NCBI GenBank assembly: GCA_025059415.1
Contig: JANXDQ010000023.1
Span: 1-16,458, forward strand
Source of the DNA: Aigarchaeota archaeon
Lineage (GTDB): Archaea; Thermoproteota; Nitrososphaeria_A; Caldarchaeales; Wolframiiraptoraceae
Length of the DNA stretch: 16,458 nt
Reading direction: 5' to 3'
In this document: piece by piece, positions 1 to 6,163 of the stretch
Position numbering within the stretch: position 1 is the stretch's first letter
How the letters are laid out: each line of letters begins with the position of its first letter
The notes under the pieces: generated by a model
Seen by the model: only the letters and a program-made list of their open reading frames with translations
The model's database searches: none
What the model was told of the DNA's origin: nothing
Position numbers and translations under genes: made by a program

Positions 1-337
1 CATCCACTTGGTGGGATTTATCGCCGGCATAGTATACTCTCCTAGAGTCCCCATAAAACATCAACACCCTATAATCAACAACATAACCCATCCTTTCCAT
101 AACAGAGTTTACGATGTCCAAGGAAGACTTGTAGGTTACTAGATCGATGTCCGTGATGTTCTTATTTTCGTCTCCAAGCCTATCAAGCCTGTGAAAGAGA
201 TCTCTATACTCCATTGAGTGTATAAGAATGGCTAAGCCGCCGATGATCCTAACAATGCCGCCCATCTGCTTGGTATTCTCCACAATATTGAGAGCTCTTT
301 CGATGAAAAGCTCATCCGTCAATGGGCCGGCGCTCAT
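1..337 (-). CDS. Nucleotidyltransferase-like protein, N-terminal part (runs off left edge)
   Basis: An open frame of 112 codons reads leftward from an ATG at 337-335 and is still open at the window edge, so the C-terminus is missing. Around residues 33-37 it shows I-I-G-G-L-A, and about 30 residues later T-D-I-D-L. This glycine pair followed by a D-x-D motif is the core of minimal nucleotidyltransferase folds (AbiEii-like and related groups). H-Q-V-D near the edge could supply a third acidic residue. An in-frame TAG lies directly before the ATG, so no longer start exists. No Shine-Dalgarno sequence is seen; a TATA box about 30 bases upstream suggests a leaderless mRNA. Such proteins often act in toxin-antitoxin or abortive-infection pairs, but no partner is visible here and the role is inferred. 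The gene diverges from the importer operon. Confidence 0.65.
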   Translation of the reverse strand, partial: MSAGPLTDELFIERALNIVENTKQMGGIVRIIGGLAILIHSMEYRDLFHRLDRLGDENKNITDIDLVTYKSSLDIVNSVMERMGYVVDYRVLMFYGDSRRVYYAGDKSHQVD

Positions 338-362
338 CTAGGAAGATTCAAGAGAAAATATT

Positions 363-371
363 GTATTTAAA
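363..371 (-). promoter_or_regulatory. TATA box for the nucleotidyltransferase-like gene
   Basis: On the minus strand this reads TTTAAATAC. Its centre is about 30 bases before the ATG at 337, the usual archaeal TATA-to-start distance for a leaderless transcript. No ribosome binding site lies between the two. Confidence 0.5.
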
Positions 372-383
372 CTTGAAGATTGA

Positions 384-557
384 TATCTAAAGTCGGCGCC
401 GCATAAATTGTCGTCGATTCGGATTTTTCTAAATTGGTTTGTCGATGTAGACGTGGTGGTCGAAATCATGAATGTTTCAGAAGGTTTAAGAAAGCTCGGC
501 TCGAGGATCCTAGAATTTACCATGAGCATATCCCCCATCCACATAACGTGGTTATAA
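384..557 (+). pseudogene. Possible decayed reading frame in the 338-660 gap
   Basis: The 323-base stretch between the two divergent genes has no convincing intact gene. The plus frame from 384 to the TAA at 555-557 is open for 57 codons, with the only ATGs at 468 and 522. The part from 441 on reads like protein: V-D-V-D-V-V-V-E, then S-E-G-L-R-K-L, then S-P-I-H-I just before the stop. A D-x-D flanked by valines followed by a short helix and a final strand resembles the C-terminal half of a small MNT-type nucleotidyltransferase, but this is a weak resemblance judged by eye. No start codon with a promoter precedes the D-x-D segment, so if the frame is real it is a remnant. The rest of the gap holds only the two promoters. 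Confidence 0.22.
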
Positions 558-616
558 CATTGATGATTCAGGGTTATTTAAGCAGTTATGATTTTTGCGC
601 TTATGAATATTGCAAA

Positions 617-628
617 GAAAAGTTTATT
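617..628 (+). promoter_or_regulatory. BRE/TATA element of the importer operon
   Basis: GAAAAGTTTATT is a purine-rich BRE followed by a TATA-like stretch. It predicts transcription starting near 650, leaving about a 10-base leader before the ATG at 661. The identical 12 bases occur at 6116-6127, upstream of the sensor gene, at nearly the same distance from its start codon (48 versus 44 bases). Confidence 0.55.
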
Positions 629-660
629 TTTCTCACAGGTATGTATAATTCTGAGAGAAA

Positions 661-2316
661 ATGGTTGAGAATAATCTTCTTAATAAAAAGATTTCTAGGA
701 GGGACGCTATAGGAACCGCTGCTAAAGTTGCTGGCGCCGCCGTCATAGGCCTCGCCGTCGGGGGCGTTGCAGGATACCTCGCCGGCTCAGCAGCGGCCCC
801 CGCAACGATAACGGTCCCAACAACTATCAGGGAAACGGTCAAGGAGACTGTTAGGGAAACAGTAACTGCCGCAGCGGCAACTGTGACTGTTCCAACAACC
901 GTTAGACAGACAGTAACCGTTACAGCGACGGCCCCAGCAGTGGCGCCTGGGCTCGCAGAACTAAGAAGAGAATTGGCGCAGAAATATGCCACTGGCAGGC
1001 CTGGGGAAAAGTTCCTTGTGGGCTATGTTACATGGACCCTAGCTCAGGAAGCGCCGAAGTACGATTATCAGGGCGCGGATCAGGCGTGCAAACAGTTTGG
1101 ATTAGATTTCAAGGGCATAGAGATTGGTGCAGAGGCCTTGAAAGCGGTTGAGGCCACTGACTCGTTGATCGCGGCTGGAGCTAAAGGTGTGGTCTACTGG
1201 GCTCCTGCTTTGGCAGCTATGGAGGAAATCGTCAGGCTATGTGAGGCCAATAAGGTGTTCGCTGCAACTGCTTGGTGCAGAGACCCGGCACTACTACCCG
1301 GAGACAGGGGCCCATACTGGTTCTTCGAATTCAGCACCATGTCCGATGAAATGAGCTTCCACTGCATGACGCTACTATTCGAGAAGATGAGGAAATACGG
1401 TAAAAGCAAGGTCCTACATGTACAATCCTCAAAGACTATTGCGCCGGACTCCACGGCGCTAATTAACCAGGGTATATCGATCGCGTGGAGAAGGTATCCA
1501 TTCATACAGTTGCTTGGGCACTATTGGGGTGAGTGGGCGTATCCAGGAGGTAGAAAAGCTGGAGAAGATGCCCTAGCCGTTAGAACTGATTATGAAGCGG
1601 TCTGGGGTCATAATGACGACCAGGCGATGGGTACCGTGTCCGTCTTCAAAGAAAGAGGAATAGATATTGGGCCTTTCGCCGCTGCGAGAGACGCTATAGT
1701 AGCTTGTGTAGATGAGGTCATCAAAGGTGCATGGTTCATCACATCTCTAACAGAATTCCAGTACTTCGGCGGAAAACGAGTTGCAGAAACATATGATGCC
1801 GTCACGGGAGCTTCATATCCATTGAGGGATGAGATGGTGCAGTCGCCGTGGGTTACAACGGTCTTAAACCTAACAACGTCCAAGATTAAGGAGGAGAATG
1901 AAGAACTTATCAAAGCCTCTGGATTATGGTGGCACCCGAACTTCGTCGCCGTAGACGCATCCAAATTACTAGATTTCTTAAAGATCAGCGAGGTCTATCC
2001 CGCAAAGGAGTACCCATACGACTTCAGAACACTCTCCGTAGGTAAATGCAAAGAACTAGGCCTCACATTTGATAGACATGCGAAGAACTATCTGACGGCA
2101 AACGACTTCTACTACGTTCCAATGATGAAGAGAATGAAAGTTACCGACGACAGAACCAGGGGAGAGAACCTCGAATCATTCCGGAAACAATTCGGATTAA
2201 CGATGAAGTACTTCCTCGAACTCAACTGGGACGCCTGGTCAGACAACGAGTCGAAGGTAAAAGCTGCTGAAGCAGAAGGATTGAAACTAGAACCATTCTG
2301 GGGCGCCATAGAATAA
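661..2316 (+). CDS. ABC importer substrate-binding protein, TAT-type signal (sugar/nucleoside type)
   Basis: This is the extracytoplasmic solute-binding subunit of the importer encoded by the next three genes. Residues 9-42 form a secretion signal: K-K-I-S-R-R-D at 9-15, then a small-residue hydrophobic stretch to about 42. This fits twin-arginine export of a folded protein, perhaps staying as a membrane anchor because no lipobox cysteine is visible. Residues about 49-96 are a Thr/Val-rich linker typical of archaeal binding proteins tethered to the membrane. From about residue 116 a periplasmic-binding-protein type I fold (RbsB/BMP-like) begins with F-L-V-G-Y-V-T. W-G-H-N-D-D-Q-A-M-G near 318-327 matches the segment that in sugar-binding relatives reads xNDxxAxG. 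At 551 residues it is longer than usual (about 320-400), with roughly 120 extra C-terminal residues rich in Tyr, Lys and Trp. The ligand is not determinable. It starts at the ATG at 661 with a short leader. Confidence 0.85.
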   Translation: MVENNLLNKKISRRDAIGTAAKVAGAAVIGLAVGGVAGYLAGSAAAPATITVPTTIRETVKETVRETVTAAAATVTVPTTVRQTVTVTATAPAVAPGLAELRRELAQKYATGRPGEKFLVGYVTWTLAQEAPKYDYQGADQACKQFGLDFKGIEIGAEALKAVEATDSLIAAGAKGVVYWAPALAAMEEIVRLCEANKVFAATAWCRDPALLPGDRGPYWFFEFSTMSDEMSFHCMTLLFEKMRKYGKSKVLHVQSSKTIAPDSTALINQGISIAWRRYPFIQLLGHYWGEWAYPGGRKAGEDALAVRTDYEAVWGHNDDQAMGTVSVFKERGIDIGPFAAARDAIVACVDEVIKGAWFITSLTEFQYFGGKRVAETYDAVTGASYPLRDEMVQSPWVTTVLNLTTSKIKEENEELIKASGLWWHPNFVAVDASKLLDFLKISEVYPAKEYPYDFRTLSVGKCKELGLTFDRHAKNYLTANDFYYVPMMKRMKVTDDRTRGENLESFRKQFGLTMKYFLELNWDAWSDNESKVKAAEAEGLKLEPFWGAIE

Positions 2317-2325
2317 CAGAAAACA

Positions 2326-2357
2326 TTTTTTAGCTCCACATCTATATTTTTTATTTT
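2326..2357 (+). terminator. T-rich run, possible partial terminator inside the operon
   Basis: The 60-base gap after the binding-protein gene contains a six-T run at 2326-2331 and an interrupted T tract at 2347-2357. In archaea U-rich tracts terminate transcription without a hairpin. Partial termination here would make more binding protein than ATPase and permease, a common arrangement. The T-rich tract could alternatively be a weak internal promoter. Confidence 0.35.
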
Positions 2358-2358
2358 A

Positions 2359-2367
2359 GGGAAGGTG
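2359..2367 (+). promoter_or_regulatory. Ribosome binding site for the ATPase
   Basis: GGGAAGGTG ends nine bases before the ATG at 2377 and includes GGTG, complementary to the archaeal 16S 3' end. It decides the start: the GTG inside it runs into an immediate in-frame TAG. Confidence 0.5.
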
Positions 2368-2376
2368 TACAAGTAG

Positions 2377-3930
2377 ATGAACGTAGGAGATGCTCTATTA
2401 GAAGTTAGAAATGTCACGAAGACCTTCAACAAGGTTGTTAGAGCTCTTGACAACGTGAGTATAGAGGTAAGAAGAAATGAAATGGTCAGTGTCGTTGGCG
2501 AGAACGGCGCTGGAAAATCTACCCTCATGAAGATACTTGTGGGCGTCTACAAGCCGGATAGCGGAAAGATGTACTACATGGGTCGGGAGGTACCTTTTCC
2601 AGAAAATCCACTAGATGCCCTGAGAAGGGGCATCTCGATAGTTTATCAAGAGAAGGGTGTAATTCCGCATTTGAAAGTATATCAGTTTTTATTCTTAGGA
2701 CTTGAGGACAGATTCACTAGACTTGGGAGACTGCAGTTGGAGAAGATAATTGGGTTAGCCAGGAGCGTCTTTGAGGAACTTGGCATAAAATGTGACTTGG
2801 CCAGCAGCATGTATGAGCTCCCCCTCTCCACGCAAAAAATGGTCGAGATAGCCAGAGCCATTCTCAATATAAAGTTGATGGTCGGTGAAGGGTCAAACAT
2901 CACGCCAATTATAATATTGGATGAGCCCACAGCACCCCTATCCTTAGAGGAAAGGGATGAGTTGTTCAGTTACCTCACGAGTTTGAAAAAATCAAATTCA
3001 TTCATATTTGTCTCGCACATAATTCCTGAAGTAATAACTTTTAGCGACAGAATATATGTTCTGAGGGATGGTAAGCTCACAGCGCATCATGATGTGAGGT
3101 CTGAGAAGGTCTTCGAGGAGGAGTTGTTCAAAGAGATAGTGGGAAGAGCGTCCTATCACGAGCTATGGGCTAGATATGAATCTGTGAAGGTTAGAGACAT
3201 CGACAAAAAGCCGACGGTGCTTTCCGTAAGAAATCTCACGAAGAGGGGATACTATACAAACATAAGTTTCGATCTGCATGAGGGAGAATGCGTAGGACTC
3301 TTTGGACCAGCTGGATGTGGTAAGAGCGAGATAGCTAGGTCGCTTTACGGAGACATCGTGGCTGACTATGGTGAGGTAATAGTGGATGGCAAGAAACTAA
3401 AGCTTAGGGGTGAGCCACATACAAGGGTGAGGATGGGCATAGGATACTTCTCGGGAGAGACGGGGAAGGAATTGCTTCTGTTCTGGCCGATAAGGAAGAA
3501 CTTGTCCCTCGTGAATTTTGACAAAGTGACGAAATCGTCACTGAAGATAGTATCTGTAATAAGTTTCAAGGCTGAGAAATCCCTGGCTGAGAGGATTATG
3601 AATAAGCTCAGAATCAAAGCCCCCAGCGTAGAAGCCGAATGCTACTCATTAAGTGGAGGAAATAAACAGAAAGTCTCCGTCGGTAAATGGATCGAAAGAG
3701 CTCCTAGAATATTGATCTTAGAAGATCCAACTATAGGCATAGATGTTGGTGCGAGAGAAGACATCTATGATGCTCTGCTCGAGATGAAGAAGAATGGCAT
3801 CTCGATGATTTTAGTAAGCGACGACCCCAAAGAGTATGCGCTTCTATGCGACAAGATAATTTATATAAAAGAGGGGACATCACAGGCAGTGTATACAAAT
3901 GAAGAATTCAGGAAGGTGATGGGACTATGA
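2377..3930 (+). CDS. ABC importer double-ATPase subunit (RbsA/MglA-type)
   Basis: Two fused nucleotide-binding domains on one chain of 517 residues power uptake through the two permeases, as in the CUT2 (ribose/galactose) and nucleoside importers. NBD1 has Walker A G-E-N-G-A-G-K-S-T at 41-49 and Walker B L-D-E-P-T near 181-185. Its signature is L-P-L-S-T at 148-152 in place of the usual LSxGQ, just before the family-typical M-V-E-I-A-R-A. NBD2 has Walker A G-P-A-G-C-G-K-S at 310-317, an intact signature L-S-G-G-N-K-Q-K at 425-432, and Walker B L-I-L-E-D-P-T, where the normal D-E is inverted to E449-D450. In the assembled dimer one ATP site is canonical (NBD1 Walker with NBD2 signature) and the other is degenerate. 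It begins after a good GGTG ribosome site, and its stop overlaps the next start (ATGA). The length is normal for the family. Confidence 0.93.
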   Translation: MNVGDALLEVRNVTKTFNKVVRALDNVSIEVRRNEMVSVVGENGAGKSTLMKILVGVYKPDSGKMYYMGREVPFPENPLDALRRGISIVYQEKGVIPHLKVYQFLFLGLEDRFTRLGRLQLEKIIGLARSVFEELGIKCDLASSMYELPLSTQKMVEIARAILNIKLMVGEGSNITPIIILDEPTAPLSLEERDELFSYLTSLKKSNSFIFVSHIIPEVITFSDRIYVLRDGKLTAHHDVRSEKVFEEELFKEIVGRASYHELWARYESVKVRDIDKKPTVLSVRNLTKRGYYTNISFDLHEGECVGLFGPAGCGKSEIARSLYGDIVADYGEVIVDGKKLKLRGEPHTRVRMGIGYFSGETGKELLLFWPIRKNLSLVNFDKVTKSSLKIVSVISFKAEKSLAERIMNKLRIKAPSVEAECYSLSGGNKQKVSVGKWIERAPRILILEDPTIGIDVGAREDIYDALLEMKKNGISMILVSDDPKEYALLCDKIIYIKEGTSQAVYTNEEFRKVMGL

Positions 3931-4919
3931 AAAGCGATTGGGAAAGGGTTAGAATGGGATCTCCGGTGATTACCTCGCTCTGGAGGCTCGTGAAAAGTAA
4001 CCCCGCTGTATGGGCCATATTTGGATTAATAGTAATTTTCTCAGCAATAGTTCCTGAGAAATTTTTATCATCAAGCAATTTAGTAGCCATTTTGAAAAAC
4101 TTCGCCGTTACGTCGATGCTGGCCGTAGGGCCAACCTTCGTCATACTGCTTGGATCCATTGACGTCTCATATATGGGTATATGGATGCTTGGAGGGGCAT
4201 TGGTCTGGCTACTCTACCCATATCTCGGATTAGCTTCTATATTGATATATCCTATTTTCGGAATACTAGTAGGGTTATTCAATGGAATGGTTCACGTAAA
4301 GGCTAAGATACCATCATTCATATTAACACTGGCCGTGACAGCGGTGTTTGCCTTCTTGACAACGTATATCAGAAATGTTTCAGGAGTTTTAACATTGACG
4401 GTTCCAGCCTACAACTTCCTAAGAGAATCACCGATACCCTATCTCCCTTCGCCATTCCTTCTAGCTTTACCCGTGATTGTAGCGGCATTGTTCCTGATGT
4501 TCTTCACAAAACTTGGGACATATCTATGTGCGATAGGGTCAAATGAGGAGGGCGCAAAACTAGCTGGCATAAACGTCGAAAAGTACAAAATCATGGCATT
4601 TACGGTTAGCGGTCTATTAACTGGTTTAGGATCCATAGCGATCTTTGTGCATCTAGGGTGTCAAACTAGGGTGGACTTTGATCCAAGCGAACTCGTGCGG
4701 GGGCTCGCTGCCATAGTTCTCGGCGGGACCCCTCTTGCAGGGGGCATGGGTGGACCTCATAGAACACTGCTCGGAGCACTGGTATACGTTTTGATATTTA
4801 ATGGGTTGTTTTTGTTGCCCGGAGTGGATCCAAATCACCTAAAATTATACATAGGCGCGTTACTGATGGGGGCCGTTATAGTTGCTTCTAGGGCTCTTAG
4901 GGGGGTTCTGATAGCATAG
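3927..4919 (+). CDS. ABC importer permease 1 (RbsC/XylH-type, BPD_transp_2)
   Basis: An integral membrane subunit of 330 residues with about eight to ten hydrophobic segments forms half of the transport channel. The family fingerprints are visible: G-S-I-D-V-S in place of the usual GIDLSVG near residue 74, A-I-G-S-N...L-A-G-I-N-V before a predicted cytoplasmic turn, and the glycine-rich L-G-G-T-P-L-A-G-G-M-G-G-P segment followed by R-T-L-L-G. These define the branched-chain/ribose permease family. The ATG overlaps the ATPase stop as ATGA, so translation is probably coupled. About 30 N-terminal residues precede the first membrane segment. The partner is the next gene. The substrate class (sugar or nucleoside) is inferred from the family only. 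Confidence 0.9.
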   Translation: MKSDWERVRMGSPVITSLWRLVKSNPAVWAIFGLIVIFSAIVPEKFLSSSNLVAILKNFAVTSMLAVGPTFVILLGSIDVSYMGIWMLGGALVWLLYPYLGLASILIYPIFGILVGLFNGMVHVKAKIPSFILTLAVTAVFAFLTTYIRNVSGVLTLTVPAYNFLRESPIPYLPSPFLLALPVIVAALFLMFFTKLGTYLCAIGSNEEGAKLAGINVEKYKIMAFTVSGLLTGLGSIAIFVHLGCQTRVDFDPSELVRGLAAIVLGGTPLAGGMGGPHRTLLGALVYVLIFNGLFLLPGVDPNHLKLYIGALLMGAVIVASRALRGVLIA

Positions 4920-4932
4920 GGGAGATGTAGGA

Positions 4933-5895
4933 ATGGCTCAAGCATGGATCTCCCGTGAATGGTTTCAAAGAAACCTTAACACGATAATACCGATCTCCGG
5001 GCTAGTAATCCTAATTATATCTCTTAGAATCGCCAATCCATATTTCCTGACTAGTTGGGATAGCGCGATAACCTTGATCTATGGGATGGCGTGGTTCATG
5101 GTAGCGGCCTGCGGACTGACCTTGGTAATCTTAATGGGCTCATTCGACTTCTCGGTGCCAAGTGTCCTGAAATTGTCTGCGATGATATTCGCCGTCCTCT
5201 ATCCCATGCTAGGACTATACTCCATCCTATTGTCGCTGGCCGTTGGATTGCTCTTCGGCTTCATCAATGGAACGCTACTTGCCAGATTCAACATACCATC
5301 CTTCATGGTGACGTTGGCAACCTCCATGGTGGCTGAGGGCGCAGCACAGGTAATTTCAGGAGGCTATACGAGGATTATCACGGATCCGGCGTTTCGAGCA
5401 ATCTCTACGACCATGATCCTTGGATTACCATCAATATTCTACTGGGCCATACTCGTGTGGATCCTGTGCATCTTCGTGACCTTTGTCACGCCCTTTGGGA
5501 GGACTATTTACGCCATAGGGGGAAACATCGTTGGAACGCGGTTAGCGGGGATAAACGTGAAGAAAGCTAGAACATTGGTATTCATGCTGTGCTCTTTATT
5601 GGCGAGCTTTGCGGGAATACTCTACGCCTCACAGATACAGGGGGCACACATGCAAGTGGGGGTCTTAGACATGATCCCATTGTTTGCGAGCGTGGTGGTC
5701 GGAGGGACGGCGCTGACAGGGGGCGTCGGCGGCGTTCACAGGACACTACTAGGAGTGATAATAATCAGGTGGCTTGACTCCGGGTTAAGCATGCTCGCGA
5801 TAGACCTTAATGTGAGGATGATAATATTCGGGGCAATAGCCATAGTGATGGCGATCCTGACGATAGACAGGAGAAGGATAAAGATAATGAAATAG
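4933..5895 (+). CDS. ABC importer permease 2 (RbsC/XylH-type, BPD_transp_2)
   Basis: This is a second permease of 320 residues from the same family as its neighbour but clearly different in sequence, so the channel is probably a heterodimer, as in nucleoside (BMP/NupB-NupC-like) importers, rather than the RbsC homodimer. It shows G-S-F-D-F-S near residue 72, A-I-G-G-N...L-A-G-I-N-V, and V-G-G-T-A-L-T-G-G-V-G-G-V followed by H-R-T-L-L-G. These align one-for-one with the same elements in permease 1, suggesting an old duplication. It starts 13 bases after the previous stop, with a GGAGATG ribosome-site-like stretch at 4920-4926. It ends the operon. No strong terminator is seen in the next 60 bases. 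Confidence 0.9.
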   Translation: MAQAWISREWFQRNLNTIIPISGLVILIISLRIANPYFLTSWDSAITLIYGMAWFMVAACGLTLVILMGSFDFSVPSVLKLSAMIFAVLYPMLGLYSILLSLAVGLLFGFINGTLLARFNIPSFMVTLATSMVAEGAAQVISGGYTRIITDPAFRAISTTMILGLPSIFYWAILVWILCIFVTFVTPFGRTIYAIGGNIVGTRLAGINVKKARTLVFMLCSLLASFAGILYASQIQGAHMQVGVLDMIPLFASVVVGGTALTGGVGGVHRTLLGVIIIRWLDSGLSMLAIDLNVRMIIFGAIAIVMAILTIDRRRIKIMK

Positions 5896-5921
5896 CAATC
5901 GCCGAATCTCTCCACCCATTC

Positions 5922-6026
5922 TTAAATGATGTCAAATAACTCGGCAACCTTCTCGAATTCATCCTCCAGCCAGCTATCCGGATCCCAAAACTATTCCCTG
6001 AGCAAATGAATGACACCGGCTTCTGA
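5922..6026 (-). pseudogene. Tail of a broken minus-strand gene
   Basis: The 268-base gap after the importer contains a convincing C-terminal fragment on the minus strand, ending in TAA at 5924-5922. It reads F-W-D-P-D-S-W-L-E-D-E-F then E-K-V-A-E-L-F-D-I-I before the stop, a normal acidic amphipathic tail. Further upstream it reads E-A-G-V-I-H-L-L-R-E, but an in-frame TAG (5993-5991) separates the two pieces, and two TGA codons at 6032-6027 end the frame. No start codon or promoter was found for it. It looks like the remnant of a gene whose front part has been deleted. I do not recognise the family. It is convergent with the importer operon. Confidence 0.4.
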
Positions 6027-6110
6027 TCATCAATAATTCCACAAATTGGCGCTCAAAAAACTCTTCTCCCGTAATTTATTAGGAATAGCAATCGGGGATG
6101 TTTCAGGCCC

Positions 6111-6144
6111 TTTGGGAAAAGTTTATTAGTGACTTTTTCCTAAA
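6111..6144 (+). promoter_or_regulatory. Promoter with overlapping inverted repeat (candidate operator) for the sensor-regulator pair
   Basis: The BRE/TATA GAAAAGTTTATT lies at 6116-6127, predicting a start near 6150 and a short leader to the GTG at 6164. An imperfect inverted repeat straddles it: TTTGGGAAAAG at 6111-6121 and CTTTTTCCTAAA at 6133-6144, whose reverse complement differs by one substitution and one extra A. A protein bound here would cover the TATA box and block transcription. The HTH protein encoded downstream is the obvious candidate, by inference. Confidence 0.45.
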
Positions 6145-6163
6145 ATATGTCGGTGATTGACGC

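Noticed and set aside
338..544. Minus-strand 68-codon frame directly upstream of the edge gene
   Set aside because: Low-complexity Ser/Thr sequence, no ribosome site, and the TATA box for the edge gene lies inside it.
838..876. Tandem E-T-V repeats in the binding-protein linker as a possible DNA repeat
   Set aside because: The codons vary and it is a normal feature of archaeal linker regions, not a mobile or CRISPR-type repeat.
633..992. Minus-strand frame rich in Val/Thr opposite the binding-protein gene
   Set aside because: It is the mirror of the Thr/Val-rich linker codons; low complexity, with no promoter or ribosome site.
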